DNA from: Saturnia japonica
Lineage: Eukaryota > Arthropoda > Insecta > Lepidoptera > Saturniidae
DNA length: 64,000 bases
Assembly (NCBI GenBank): GCA_033032175.1
Contig: CM065318.1
Span: 558,001-622,000, forward strand
Reading direction: 5' to 3'
The notes beneath the pieces are model-generated. The model ran no database searches and was not told the origin of the DNA. It was given only the letters and a program-made list of their open reading frames with translations. A program made the translations under genes and the position numbers. Of the stretch, positions 25,256 through 38,096 are shown piece after piece. How positions within the stretch are numbered: position 1 is the first letter of the stretch; every line of letters starts with the position of its first letter.

Positions 25256-25471
25256 CTATGGCCGATCGCCATTGTTAGATGCGCGCGCAAACTGATTAAT
25301 TTTTCCCGCCATAGCGAAAAAAAAAAGATTTTTTATTATTATTTTCTTCACAAGTGTGTTGAAAACGTCGTATGATACACGTGTGTATTGGTGATTACCG
25401 TCCTCGGCTCTCTTAAGACCCTCACCTAACGGCTCGGGTCTCAATGGCGCCTCAGCGGTAATCACCAACAT
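25256..25471 (-). repeat. GC-rich repeat-like block with perfect 13-bp inverted repeat
   Basis: TTGGTGATTACCG (25388-25400) and its exact complement CGGTAATCACCAA (25456-25468) flank a 55-bp loop. The minus strand is open for 71 codons across the block, but the protein has no domain. It may be a transposon fragment or a structured RNA-like element. Confidence 0.4.
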
Positions 25472-26919
25472 TACACACTTGTACCATAATGTACTATTAT
25501 CACCTTATTTTCTTTTGTCGAAAACTAAAGTTCAATAGGTATAGCTTTTGAACCTAATCGCTCATCCGAAACTACAATGACGTAATTTCGGAAATACCGA
25601 AATTCATAAGGACCGATTGTGTGCATTCTATCTAAGAAAAAAACGTCACAATTCTACTTCCAAAATTTGTCGATAGAGGGTACGAATGTCGTTATGGAAT
25701 CGGCTAAAATTTAAACTTTATCTCGGAGAAAGTTATGTTATGACAAAGATATACTGTATCGATTCTAAGAGCAATATTTTGATTACTTTATTTCTTTATT
25801 TTTGTAAATGTACTTTTACATTGTAATTTTTAAAAGTAATTACTATAAGTATTTAGCTATAATTACAACTCTACAAAGTTTTAATTCATATTTAGTAAAA
25901 AGATTCTCTAATACCTTTGTATCAACATCATTAATATTATTTTTTCTCAATAAAACACTTCATTCATACTTGAATAGTTTATTTTCCCGCTTTATTCATA
26001 TCTGCACAACATAATTGTATTGTTAGATTATTTTATCCAAAAAAAGTCACAAATGTGAGTCAGGTTTTAATAATCAGGATTTCATTACTTATTTTTATAT
26101 TTTTTGTCATCAATAAACCAATGTATGATAATAATAAGATAAATTATGCAATATAATAAACCTTTTTAATATATTCAGCTCCAAACTTTAAAACGCTTGT
26201 CCTGAAAAATCGTTAAATAGTTTTAGATGAGTGCTAAGTCAGTGGACGGAATGTTCGAGAATTGGTTTGTCATCGCTTTAGACATCAAACGGATGGTTCG
26301 GCAATAGATACTTGTACATTACCTGATAAAAGTAAACAATAAAAAACAACGGTGATCATCGCTAAACGAATGGCCCTTGACAATAACTTATGTCATAACT
26401 TAAAATATGCCAAAACTTGAAGGTAACTGTATATACCGCGAGACGTTATACCAAGTTCATAGAGTTCTCATGGCGCGTACACTGTCTAAAAGTAAGTTTT
26501 GCTTCAGGAATAAGCAAAATAATGAAAACCAAAAAAAATTATAGTACCAATCTTATATATATAATATAACCTTTTTACGAAAGAGTTATAAAAACGGTAT
26601 TTATTATACGGAATCCATGAACGGTGTCAATGGTTTCGTCATAGAATTTTTTCTCACACCACGATTTTATGTGAGGAATGTGAAGTTTGTAAGATTACGC
26701 TGCCCGTCGCGTCGGCGGTAGTGCGGCACAAAGTCACGGTTGGTATGGCCCCATAGCTTGTAGCTCTATTGTTGGCACACCTTCAATGGACTCACCCATT
26801 GATACGCCGCGCCGCGCCGCCTCCTATTCCCTGAATCTCTCTTCTATTTGCCTTCAATATAATTCCGTCCCGAACAGTCAAAATGGTTACAACCAATTTA
26901 AAATACCTACATCTGATTA
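25472..26919. other. intergenic, one GC-rich patch
   Basis: Mostly AT-rich. At about 26700-26830 there is a GC-rich patch. On its minus strand an ATGG is followed at once by a donor-like GTGAGT (near 26795), and on its plus strand an open frame starts MDSPIDTPRRAASYS. Neither is strong enough to call a gene. Confidence 0.4.
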
Positions 26920-27107
26920 TCTATATACAATTAATAAAATTGATGTGTCTGTTTGTAATGTCCAAATATCAAGATTTTACTAAATTTTTCTATCTTTTAA
27001 GGAACCCCCACAATAAGCATTTTTGTCTTTAAAATAGCCGGAGCGGAGGAGTAAGATTCGCACGGGGATTCTGTAGTCCACGTGAGCAAAGCCACGGGCA
27101 CAGCTAG
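26920..27107 (+). mobile_element. internally deleted Helitron-like element, family A
   Basis: Keeps the 5' TCTATATACAATTAATAAA end and the 3' hairpin with CTAG (27104-27107) but has lost about 330 bp between them. Flanks are A at 26919 and T at 27108, as expected for Helitrons. Confidence 0.8.
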
Positions 27108-27673
27108 TATTAACATAAATTATTTCCGTAGTTAAGCCTGAAATAATGTCGAATTTCAAACAGTTATTCTGACTAGTCCTGGATAAGACGATACCATACA
27201 CGTCATGTTAATAAGCTCGTTGCACAGAGTCTCTTTTGTTTCTTACATTTTAGGATCTGCCAATGATCCTGGCGAGGCTAGCGAGATGAAGCTTATAGGC
27301 CCATATGCTAGCGATGATCATCAGTGTATTGTTGACCTCTCGGATTATGAATTATACTGATTTATCTTATCAACTTATACACCAACTAAAAAACACTGAA
27401 GAAACAATGCAGAAGGGATATTTTGCTTATTGCATAGTAATTGATATCGATTCCTTTGTATTTATTTACATGCTGGCATGGCAATAAACCTTGTTTTAGC
27501 TTTTTTCTTATGCCAGTTAAATAATTATCTTTTTCACATTGAATCAAATCATAAACTAAATTTTTAATTCAAACTCAAACCTCTGCAGAGGAACGCGTAA
27601 TTGTAACATTTGCGACAGTGCGCAGGCGCTGCGAGACGACGCGACGCGAGACGGCGCGATTGTCATAAGTTCA

Positions 27674-28189
27674 TCTATACAATTAATAAGATTGAAGTGT
27701 CTGTTTGTAATGTCAAAAAACAGCTTTTTACTAAATGCATATGAAAGTGTACACGACACCTATAACAACAAACCAATTATCACAATTTTTGTCTGTCTGT
27801 CTGTGTGTTTGTTCCGGGTAATCTCCAAAACGGTTGGACCGATTTTGACGGGACTTTCACTGATAGATAGCTGATGATATAGGGAGTAACATAGGCTACT
27901 TTTATTTTAGAAAAAAATTAGGCTTCTCCGCAAATAAAAACTGGTCATGGTGAATCAATTCGGGTGCTTAAATGGCTTATAATGAGTAAACCATAAGAGA
28001 TATAGCAAATTAATGTACTACATAATTATAAGTAAAAAGATCTACAAAAAAGTGTGGGAGAGTATACATCTATCTTCTAAGGAACACCCCACAATAAGCA
28101 TTTTTGTTTTTAAAATAGCCGAGAGCGGGGGAGCAAGTTTCGCGCGGGCATTTTGTAGTCCACTCGAGCGAAGCCACGGGCACAGCTAG
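27674..28189 (+). mobile_element. Helitron-like element, family A, full length
   Basis: 516 bp, the best reference copy. 5' TCTATACAATTAATAAG, 3' hairpin around CGAGCGAAGCCACGGGCAC then CTAG (28186-28189), inserted between A (27673) and T (28190). No terminal inverted repeats and no target duplication, which is the Helitron pattern. It has no Rep/helicase gene. Confidence 0.85.
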
Positions 28190-28461
28190 TAGAAATTAAT
28201 TAGGTAATTTGCATCTTTCATCAGTAAATTCTCTCATGTCATAATCGAGTATTGTGGAAACGATTGTTTCGTTTTCCGAGTGGGATCGCCACACCGCGGC
28301 ACCGTGGGAAATACTAATGGAATCCGTTTTATCTTATCTCAAGTCCGCACAATCGGCGCAATGTTTGGAAAGACTGGCCTTTTGTAATGTTTGGCTAAAA
28401 TCAATTTGTATGTAAAACAAACTGGATTTTTTTTCTCCTAAATATTAAAGCACTTCATTCA

Positions 28462-28664
28462 TTTTAAGAAATTCCCTTGTGTATCTTCGAAGTTGGAACT
28501 CCAGTGCCAATAAAATTAAAATGGGACCACCCTTGAGATATCCCCTTTACAACGAAAAAGGAAACATCTAAGACGGTTCATAAACAAAGTAGCTATGGCT
28601 GGTCATCCATTAAAAAAACGTAAAATCGATTTGAAAGGCTCCTGCTTTTTTGAAGTCGGTTAAA
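28462..28664 (+). mobile_element. MITE-like repeat with AACCGACTTC end
   Basis: Ends in TGAAGTCGGTT. The body ('cttcgaagttgga', 'gagatatcccctt', 'tggtcatccatta') recurs reversed at 43722-43932 and in part at 34064-34110 and 45765-45850. A sequence with the related terminus GACTCCAAAA and its complement bounds 42570-42732. Confidence 0.5.
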
Positions 28665-28719
28665 GAACGGTGACCGTCGAGTGAGTAACAGTCATCGATA
28701 ATCGCCTTAGTTTTTCTAT

Positions 28720-29020
28720 TTGTTGTATGGTACAAAGGCTTGAAACACCCAAGGTTGCCTCACTTGCACGTGGTACACCTTAGTCATGAACGAGAAAACG
28801 ACGATTGCAGGAAATCTCTTTAAAGATTTCTCTATACTTGGACTAGTGGAATACCTCCATCCTACAGAAGATCGCAGCCAAATAACCTTGTGTGGTGTTC
28901 CTGGGGTGAGTAAGGTTTCCAGAGCTGCTTGAGGTAAGGGGTTCAACTGTTCAAGATCGGCAATGCGCTGGTGACACTTATAGTATTACAAGCGTCCATA
29001 GGCTAAGGTAACTGCTTCCC
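28720..29020 (+). repeat. interspersed repeat, shared with window end
   Basis: Matches 63768-64000 in the same orientation ('tggtggaat-catc', 'gaagatcgcaaccaaataaccttg', 'cagagctccttgagg'-like blocks, with substitutions). Probably a transposon 3' region. The 76-codon minus frame in it is not a gene. Confidence 0.55.
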
Positions 29021-29892
29021 AACAGACGGACCGTATGCTTGTTTGTCACCTTCATTATTTAAAATAAAATGTTGTTTTCAACCACCATACATATGAAGAA
29101 AAGTTCGTAATATTGATTCGCTTAAGCTCGTCTCTCGTTTCGGAATCAGCTGATGTCAGCAGTATCTATTTACGCAGACCGGCATATCAGCAGAATCTGG
29201 CGATGAATTTGCGATCTTTCAGTGGTCACCACTGCTTTAGGATTGTAATATGCTACTAGAAAAATAAATGCTATTATTGTAGAGCTCCTTTTTACTGTAG
29301 TTTTTTTTATATATTAAAGAGGAAACAAAAAACCTAACAGCAACAAAAGCACTTGACTAGGAAAATAAGTTTTTCTATTTTTGTTTTTATTTTATTTCCA
29401 AGCGCCGTACTTATACATTACATAGCCTATATCACTCTCACAATTAAGACGGCTCTAATGACTCCTCGTATGCTAAAATCCATCAAGCCGTTTATGCTAC
29501 AGAACCTGACAAAGAAATATATACACGGTCGAAAAACATATCCCTCCTTTTTCGCAGTCGGGAAAATATAACGCGTGTTTCACTTACGCATAACTCAAAC
29601 GGCGGTGATCGTCCACGACAGTACTGCCTGGATCAGGCACTATGTATTAACGGAATTATAAACAGATTATATTATAATATAAAGTTAATTAAAATGTCAT
29701 CCTAAAGACCCAAATTGCTATAAAGGCCGCGAATTCTTTAAACATTTAATAATAAATCTTGGACAAAAAAAAACAAGTACGCAGTGGATTTAGACTACAG
29801 TGGACTCGTTTTCGATATTTTTAGGCTATGACGTTTTGTTTAGATCGTTGGGCTTGGTGGTTCTGGTTTTTTTTTAAATATCTCTTTTGAAA
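29021..29892. other. intergenic sequence
   Basis: No supported gene. The 72-codon plus frame at 29353-29571 has hydrophobic and basic parts but no recognisable domain or splice context. Confidence 0.45.
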
Positions 29893-30243
29893 CCAAGTTC
29901 GAAATTCGATTAGCGGCTTTTTCATCTTAGATTATTTTCTGTTTAACATTTACAGTATTCAAAAACAATGAGTACATCTACACTACTACATCACTTGCTG
30001 TCACTTTTCATTGAGTGACAATGTCAATATTTTGGAGGGTCTAAGTTCAATGGCACTGGTCAAGTTAGGATTCGCAATACTAATTAATTTAATTTACTAT
30101 ATTAGTAACAGATATTATAGATACATTTTAGCTTTCTGCACTCCTTCTCCATATAAACTTTAACCATGCCAAATCTCAGTCTTTCGTGCACGCAATACGC
30201 CTAAAAAGGGTTAGAAAGCTTTTGTTTCACGTATTAATATAGA
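29893..30243 (-). mobile_element. Helitron-like element, family B
   Basis: Best preserved 5' end of the family: on the minus strand TCTATATTAATACGTGAAAC starting at 30243, with T at 30244. The 3' end near 29893 is eroded. Confidence 0.7.
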
Positions 30244-30292
30244 TAGTTCTATTGAAACCAAAATGGTTAATTCGGATTTAACTCTATTGATT

Positions 30293-30450
30293 ATCTATAT
30301 AAATAAAATAATAAAGGTGTATCGTTGTGCGCGTATTACGCAAAAACTACGGATAGATTTTGATCAATTTTTTTTTTTTACTACTTAGATACTGGTCCTT
30401 GTACAAAAAAATCACGATATCAGCGCCTCCAAACACTTATCTATCTATCT
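30293..30450 (+). mobile_element. Helitron-like 5' fragment
   Basis: Begins TCTATATAAATAAAATAATAAAG and carries 'gtgcgcgtattacgcaaaaactacgg', a start shared in style with other Helitrons here. No 3' end is visible nearby. Confidence 0.4.
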
Positions 30451-32104
30451 GTGTATATTAATAAATATGTAGTTATGACAAACATCAATTGTTTTTCCAA
30501 ATTTTGTGTTAGCTATAGATTTACAAAGTAATAAAAACCAAGCTTTGAAAAATTCCCTTTATCTGAAAGAATCGCAACTTTAAGCACACGTACATAGTGC
30601 ACTGCGATAGTCGACTAGACAAGGATTAATAAAAAGGGCTGCGAAGCAAGAGAAATCACGTCCTAGCAGGAATTTAGTTCTTTAATAGGATTTTTTTTCT
30701 GCCCTAACTATAAGGTTTAGGAAACCAACTAATGTTAAAGCTAATAAGGTCTATCCATTGGCACGAAGAGAAAAAGGGAAAAAAGAAAATTCTACTGTGT
30801 GGCTGCGCCTTATTTAAACTTTACAAGGAGTTTTTGTGGCAACATAAAACGTATGCTCCAAGTCATTATTTATAAACCACTTCATATGTACACAGTATGT
30901 AAAGAGCACGTAAAATACCGCCAAATTACAAAATATAGGGCCAAATATCATGAGCTAACAAAAACCACTTGTTAATTTATATTAAAACAGATAATTTCTA
31001 GCCCTTAATATACGAGGTTACAAAACTTCCAAGAATTTAAATTGACTCCACATGATCTTTCACTTTGTGATATTATCTCGCTAATCTTCATTATTATTAA
31101 TTATTATTAGTGTGTTTCTTTTGTTAGAATAAAAGTATTTCGGTTATTATGTGTAATATATTCACACGACTTCACACGAGTAACAAATACTTGGAATATT
31201 TTCAAATCTTCAGCACAATTTCAAAATTTTTATGCAATTTAGTTAATTCATTTTATCCAGTATATAATTTTTTAGCTGCGACTTAGTCTACGTGTACTTC
31301 AAAATTATGTATTTAACGAGATAAAATGTAGGTATGCAGGTTATATACTCTCTGTGTGCAATTTTTTTTATTCAAATCCTTTGTGCTGTTTTTGTGTTAT
31401 TGTTGAGTAATAAACATAATTTTTTTTACATTTACCGTCGTTGTACTGTAAAAATGTGGCAACCAAAACTACGCCGATCCGGCGTACCGACAATACTGTC
31501 ACTACGCACTACGATATTAAGTTACCGTATTCTCGAAGCTATTGTTTGTAGGTAGCGCGATATCAAGTTGATCTAATATAGGTTTATGATATCTTAGTAG
31601 CAAAATGATTAGTAAAATTCTTTGGCTGAGTTAAAAAGTCTATTAGTTATTACTTCACATCAGACGAAGCCATTTTTGTATTATAAACTCATGGACAAAT
31701 TTAGAGGAATACAAAAAAAGTGGTTATGAAACATAATTACATAGATATTTATGACAAGGAAGTTTATTAATTTAGATTTTACTTTATTATACGTTAATTT
31801 AAAATTGTAAACGTCGAAAAAAATAAACTTTTTATTGACAATAATAATTAGTCGATTTAAGAAAGAACAAGAAAAATTTTACAGAAATGAAACGTTTTTG
31901 TACTTAACAGTTTATTGTTTTTTTAAATATAAATAGGTAAGTAAAATATATTATGTACAAGTACGAAGTACACTTTCCTGTACGTTGTACACTATTTACA
32001 ATTTAGATACAATTTACAAAGTGGTGTATAATGTATTTTATGTTTTAAAACCCTTATTTAGATTTTATCGCTTTAATATTGATAAATCATGATTTCATAA
32101 CTGC
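30451..32104. other. AT-rich intergenic sequence
   Basis: I see no gene. The 73-codon frame at 31334-31555 begins with a hydrophobic stretch (LCAIFFIQILCAVFVLLL) that would pass as a membrane segment, but it is built from T-rich DNA and lacks other support. Confidence 0.45.
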
Positions 32105-32345
32105 CTCTAGCCTAGTGGTCCTAAACGCGAATGCTAGACTCGAGTTCCTAGGTTCAATTCCCAGAAAAGTGTTATTGGGTTTTTTTCTATGAAATTATCA
32201 GTAGCGGCTCGAAGTTTGGCTTTCTTCCCGGTGAATGGCAATAGGCTCGCCTCCTATTACATGGGACATAAAACATATCCGGCGAGCTTTTGGTGTACAC
32301 TTCTGCCTAACACTTCAAGGATACAGGCGTGATAGTATGTAATGT
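32105..32345 (+). mobile_element. tRNA-derived SINE (family 1), uninterrupted copy
   Basis: tRNA-like head with A-box-like 'tagcctagtggtcc' and B-box-like GGTTCAATTCCC, then a body ending in 'gtgatagtatgtaatg'. It is the empty-site relative for the interrupted copy at 7115-7684. Confidence 0.7.
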
Positions 32346-32689
32346 AACTTCATATTTATGAATAATGTGTTAGTTAGCTCGCGACGTGCAATTCATCGTA
32401 GGTGGGGAGTGCCGACCAATCGACTACGACCGGTTTTGCTGAGAAAGATTTTTTAGATCGCGCGTAATTTTCAATTCGTGATATCTGCCACGGTATTCAT
32501 TTAAATGGAAAACTGTAACACTGTGGATAATTTTAATTTACATTAAATGCTAAAGTTAACTAACAAACTTATTTGGATAAAGATTAATACTGAATCGGAA
32601 AAATAGTTCCGCAAATAACGTAATATTTCAACCAATAGTCAACCTTAGGAAATAGAGATATGCCATCGCGAATTTTTCTCTAGGCTTTT

Positions 32690-32943
32690 TGAAGAACTAC
32701 AATTCTTTAGAACATTATATTGATGTATCTCATAAGGTTTAACCAGCGTAAGCCATGTAAGCGCCCGAAAATATTTTTTATCGACTTGATTACAAATAAT
32801 TGTTTTTTTTCTACTATACAAAAACTTAATTGGAATGTGTTGTATATATAAACCTTCTTTAAAATTCGTTGCGTAGTTTAAAAGATCTAAGCGTACATAA
32901 GGACAGACAGCGGGAAGCGACTTTACTTTATACTATGTATAGA
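32690..32943 (-). mobile_element. Helitron-like element (family C), 5' part
   Basis: On the minus strand it starts TCTATACATAGTATAAAG at 32943 and runs through 'ctgtctgtccttatgtacgc', a common lepidopteran Helitron start. The far end grades into family A-like sequence near 32730. Confidence 0.55.
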
Positions 32944-33349
32944 TGTAATATTTGTCTTTAGCTTTAGATGTTAAAGACGATTCCAATGATAACCACAGAT
33001 GTAACAAACGAAGAAGTTTTAGTAAGAGGTCCGTTTTTTACACGTCCATCTTGTTTTTGTGAGTATTTCATGGCGAGATGCGTTCCCACACGCACCTGTC
33101 TCTCGGACCTTGTTTTTATGGCACTTACACCCCTTCATGGCTATATTACTCCCCAATAGGGAATAGACCTCCCTAGATGTTCGTATAAACACAAATAAAA
33201 ACAAATATACATTTTTATAATCATGATATCAAGTAACGTACCTCTGTTGAGAAGAAAACAAACAATTATTATTGAAAAAAAAAAATACAATATGTCCGTA
33301 CAATAGAGAAATGATTTCATATTACTATTGTAAAACACTAAACAAATAT

Positions 33350-33520
33350 CGTGATGAAACCATAGTATAGTGGTAGAGATTTTCTATTGCCCGCCTGGCT
33401 TGCTGCCATCTGCCAAGCACCTTATACTTGCGGAAGCTGCACTTGAGAACTAACCCTCCCATTAAGCTTGGCGTACTACCATCTTGTGTTACATCGTCAC
33501 TTAACATCAGATAAGACTGA
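33350..33520 (+). mobile_element. SINE family 2 fragment
   Basis: Contains the 'gatgaaaccatag..gtggtag', 'ttgagaac', 'accatcttg...catcgtcacttaa' body of the fuller copy at 52835-53095, without the tRNA head. Confidence 0.6.
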
Positions 33521-36199
33521 CCAATCGCTAAGACTATAAAGAATATAAAAAAATACTATTGTTATCCATGCGTTTTTCTTTATTTTATTAACAATAAATA
33601 ATTCGAACTAATATTATTTCAAAGGAGACACATTTTTTTAGTATCTCTCTATGTCAGTGACTCGTTTATTCTATTTTTTAAATTCGTCAGGGTTTGTTGG
33701 ATGCTCAAACATTTCCAGAATAAATTAGTCTAGAGTAGAAAGAAACCCATTTTAATGAAACGCAATGAATATAACGATAATAAATCGAGCGCTGAAACGC
33801 TGGGTAAGCATCTCGCTAAATTGTTTGATGGTCGGAGTCAGACAGAGAACAAACAAGAAGCGAGAAAGTAAACTGCTCGAGCGACGAGAAGTGATGTTAG
33901 TGCCAGACTATTGCGCGGCGCTCCGGCGTCACTCACACTACGCCGTCCTACAGGCTATAGGTTCTATATCCTGCTATACGATATTTTGATTTATTATTAT
34001 AACAATGTAATTTGAGCAGAATTACTACGTTACGTTAGACAAGACAATTTTTAACAAAGAAGAAAACCAACTTCAATGATTTTGTAGAGTTCCTTCGTGT
34101 ATCTTCGAAGTTGAATGGTAAATACCACAAATCAGCAACCAGAACCTTGTTTTATTGATCTGTTGTAATTATCGATCTTGCTACCATCTTGGACCACATC
34201 CGTCACTCAATATAAGGTGAGATTGTGTTCACCTATAACCTGTAAAGATAAAGAGATAAAGTAATTCAAATCGGATTCTTTTTACTAAACAGATTAAATC
34301 ATAATGAATTTTCTCGTCAAACATGGCTAAATTGTGCACACCTAACTTAGAATAAGAATCAACTCCAAAATTAAGATATCGGAAGATACCAATGGATCTA
34401 TTGGGATCGATTTTCAACTTAGGATTGTAAGTTTTTTTATGAGCATTATCAGAAAAAAAATCACCAGCTATTGCAAAATATATTATTCTTTAAAAGCTGG
34501 ATCTTATTTATTAATTCATATAAATGTCGTTTCACAGAGCGATAAAGCGCACTGTCTCTACAGTTAACTTTCTCGTAGATACATATTATAGCATCGCTCG
34601 TGTATCGCAAATGGGGTAGGACAAGCGTCTGGGAAAGAATTTTCCCACAAACACATAAAACCCAATGGATCAAGTTATCAACTAAATAGACATACAACGA
34701 TTTTTTTAATAGATTATATTTATTTGCTATATATACATTATTGGTAATAAAATAAGAAATAACTTTATTTATATGTGTCTTACGATATGTTGTGAACGAT
34801 ACGCTTTAGTCATAAATGTGTCATAAAAATGTCATAACTATAGCAAAGCTAAGTAAAACTGTATGTAATCACTTGTAATAATAAATATGTGGGTGATCGA
34901 ACTGTATTCGGTGCGTCACAGTATAAAAGAAAAGAAAAACACGTGTATAGGTAAACATTAAATGTCAAACATTATCTAAATACAAAGTGTCTGGGAAAAG
35001 ATTCTTCCTGATGGAATGTACGGAGTAATCAGTGCACCAGCGTCACCAGCCCACCATACATTGTCCTTTTACAACGATGATAAGTGTGTAAAGCATCATA
35101 ATTTCATAATATACTAAAGCACAGATATGAAAAAAAGTACTTTAAATATTGAAAGACTCTAGAAATATAGAAGTTTGTATGTTTATACTCCCAGGGGTGG
35201 ACCTACGAAATAAATAAAAAAACAACGTGTGTACAACACAACAAGTTATAATTTTTGGTGTAACTAAACAAAAATATTTAACAACGAAATGTTATCCCAA
35301 GCACCAACAACATCATGAAGTCATTAATTTGATGAAAATAACGTCTATTAATATAATGTTAAACTATTTTTACACAATTAAAAAATCCAGTAAAAAGAAT
35401 TTACATCAGTGTTATTGACGGCTGACTTCATGATGTCGCACTTCCGTCACATGATGCGCGCGTAACTCTCAGTGTTACCCTCTACACTCTCTCCCAAATC
35501 TTTGGGAAAATATGTCAAATTTGAAAATTAGATTCCATGAATGTAGAGAGAGAGGCAGTCGATTATTTCCCACAGCAGTGTACGTCACGCGTCTCACTTG
35601 CCTACTGACACTTGTCTCGCTGTCTCCACTTTTTTTGGGTTCTCGTATACGAAATTTCTTATGCTTGAATTACGTTACTTACATATATACATCTGTTATT
35701 AAAGGATAATTCTCAAATTAAAATATACAGTACAGACTACAACATTTTTACAATGATGTATTTTAGAATTGAAACTTGAACGAGAATTGAGAATGAAATT
35801 TTAATGAAGCGTCACGTTTAGGTACATTTCGTTACATGAGCGGTAAGAATGATATAATTTGGAGTAAAGGAGAAGTCTGGCTTACTAAAGAGTTACTAAG
35901 GAGTTTTACTTCTATAAAGTGTACGGTGCGCGCATATTTTTTAATATTTTAACTAATCATGACACAATGCACTAAGCTGGTAGATACTGTATTGCTATTG
36001 GTTGATTGCTGGCGACTGCCAATCGATTCATGGCTTACTTTTCGCAAATTCAAATCCTAAGTCTTCATTTATTACGCCATCCTGGTTGACCTTTTTTATC
36101 TATCTCTGTCTATAGACATATACACATACACATACTGATGATGTAATTTATGTGTAATTTAAAATGTGCTTTATTACATTTTATACTTACTAAATCTAT
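33521..36199. other. intergenic sequence with repeat scraps
   Basis: No supported gene. A GC-rich patch at 33860-33970 is open on the plus strand (LLERREVMLVPDYCAALRRH) but unrecognised. A SINE tail lies near 34160-34215. 35350-35490 belongs to a small repeat family also seen near 43440-43560, 53745-53790 (reverse) and 55665-55820. Confidence 0.45.
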
Positions 36200-36829
36200 T
36201 GTGAATAAAAGACGTCCACAATATTTTAATGTGTGCTAAATTAATAGCGCTTGTTTTATTCTTGTTTCTTACAAAGTTACAGTAGTTCGTAGTAACAATG
36301 TGGTTTCTTAATAACGTTCTTGACTGTAGTTTGCTTGGTGATTCGCTGCTTGCTGTTGCTGGTGTTGTGGTGTTTCTCGAACTGATCGTAGACTCGCTGC
36401 TTGCTGTTGTTGTAGTGTTTCTCGAACTGATCGCAGTACTGCCGCCCTCTCCGCTATATTTAACCTCGCCCTTTGCCTCGCAACCGGTAGTGCGATGGAT
36501 TCCGTGCGGGGCGTCGCTCAGCCAATGAGCGCGCACGCCCTGTGTGCGCGCTCTCGGCAGTACCATGAGTCACCATGCCAGATGTTCCGAGTCTGGCATG
36601 GTTCATCCTTACAACTAGTGAAATTTATACATTTAAACTTACAACTAGCTATATTCTTATTCTAATCGTTTTAAAATACACATATTCACACATATTCAGT
36701 TCATATTATTATATCTATTCCTAACACGTATTTATAAACCTTATTCCTAACACGTATTATTTCATTTACTTGTTCATTTTATACTATTACACTATCGTTA
36801 TTCGCTCGCCCCGCTCGCTGTCCGCAACA
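36200..36829 (-). mobile_element. solo-LTR-like element with 8-bp direct repeat
   Basis: Bounded by TG...CA ends (minus strand TGTTGCGGAC... to ...TTTATTCACA) and by the direct repeat AAATCTAT at 36192-36199 and 36830-36837. On the minus strand it has an ATTGGC CCAAT-type box, a TTAAATATA box, a transcribed Ser/Thr-codon-like part with a duplicated ~42-bp unit, and AATAAA signals, in the order expected of an LTR. An exact 10-bp hairpin stem lies at 36573-36582/36592-36601. LTR elements usually duplicate 4-6 bp, so an 8-bp duplication is odd and a DNA transposon remains possible. The 130-codon frame here is LTR sequence, not a gene. Confidence 0.5.
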
Positions 36830-36874
36830 AAATCTATATTATTTATGAAGTAATGTTACCCTATACATATAGAG

Positions 36875-37030
36875 ACGCCGCGTCTATCGACGTGAGTTCG
36901 AATCCCTGCAATGAGCCTGAGCTTTAAGCGAAAGAAAACTCATGATTCAACCACAGCATAGAGTTATGTCATTTTCTAATGCCCGCTTGGCTAGCTGCCA
37001 CCAACAAGCTGAAAATCTGTCGCCAATACG
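36875..37030 (+). mobile_element. SINE family 2 fragment with B box
   Basis: Carries CGTGAGTTCGAATCCCTGC (B-box-like) and the 'ttttctaatgcccgc..tggctagctgcca' body seen in other family 2 copies. Confidence 0.6.
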
Positions 37031-38096
37031 TGTTTTGCAACCATTTTAAAGAAATTCATATAACTTAACTTTAATATACGGATCCCTATCATAATTCAAA
37101 CAGTGAAACTACCTCATTTTAATAAGTTTTTTTAAGCAATCGAGATACCTGGGGTACGTCACCGGGCAGCTTTTTAACGCTTTGTCGGCTCGTCGCGACT
37201 GACTGCAAGCATCGCTTGATACTCAATCCATTGCTGGTTAATTTCCTATACAGTTTGTAGATAACACGATAAAGGAGGCAGTGGACAGCGTGAAGAGAAG
37301 TTGAGTAGTTGTTAAGCAATATAGGGCGTGTCGAACGGAGATCACGTATCGGTCGCGTTCCGGGAAAATGTTGGCGAAACGTTCGAGACGATCTACACCA
37401 CTGTTTGACAAATAGAAAAGTGGTGACCCGACGCGACGCTTTAATAGATTTTACTGCCCGGATTATTTGGCTTTATTTCGAAATAGACCGTCTACAATAA
37501 TTGGATTATGTTACGTTAATACGAATCGAGCGCTATTTACTGAGAAAATGAATATCAACGATTGTCAAGTTACCGTGACAATAAGAATAGTTAATAATTA
37601 TGTGATACTGGTTAGGTATTTATTATATTACGTACCTAATAAATCAGGTATTTATATGTGCAAATAAAAACTACTTTTGGGTAGTTATATTTAGAGATTA
37701 TTTGATATTTTGAAGGAAGTTCTTTAGGCGCAATTTGAGAGTAACTCTGATATTTTTTCGAAAACAAATAACTTACTATACAGTGTATGTCTCTTAGTTA
37801 TCTTTGTTGTTGAAAAGGAAATTTAAATAGACACTACACCATGGTAGGTTGTAGTCTTCATTCTGAGCAATATCCACAGAGAACTTTTTCACTGGAAAAA
37901 CATTCTCCCAACTGTGTAATTCACGATGATTACGTCACTTATAATGGAGTGTGCAAAAATAAAGACTGAAATGAGTCGCTAATGAGGTTACTGAATTTAA
38001 ACTTTCAACATTTTTCATAAAACTTTTGTTGTGCCTGATTACGGTGATGTCAAGATGTTATAGAACCTAGCAGAGTTATCTGTCATGTATATTTAA
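37031..38096. other. intergenic, possible LTR-element remnant
   Basis: 37310-37450 is GC-richer and holds GTGGTGACCCGACGCGAC, which resembles the TGGTGACCCCGACG segment downstream of LTRs in some insect retroelements. No gag or pol domain follows. Nothing else is supported. Confidence 0.3.

Noticed and set aside
27580..27665. Minus-strand start exon MTIAPSRVASSRSACALSQ
   Set aside because: The only nearby donor (GTTTGA) is weak and the GC-rich stretch is a run of simple gcgac-type motifs.
36174..36566. 130-codon Ser/Thr-rich minus-strand frame
   Set aside because: It overlaps promoter-like and poly-A-like parts of an LTR-like element and includes a duplicated 42-bp unit. No protein domain.
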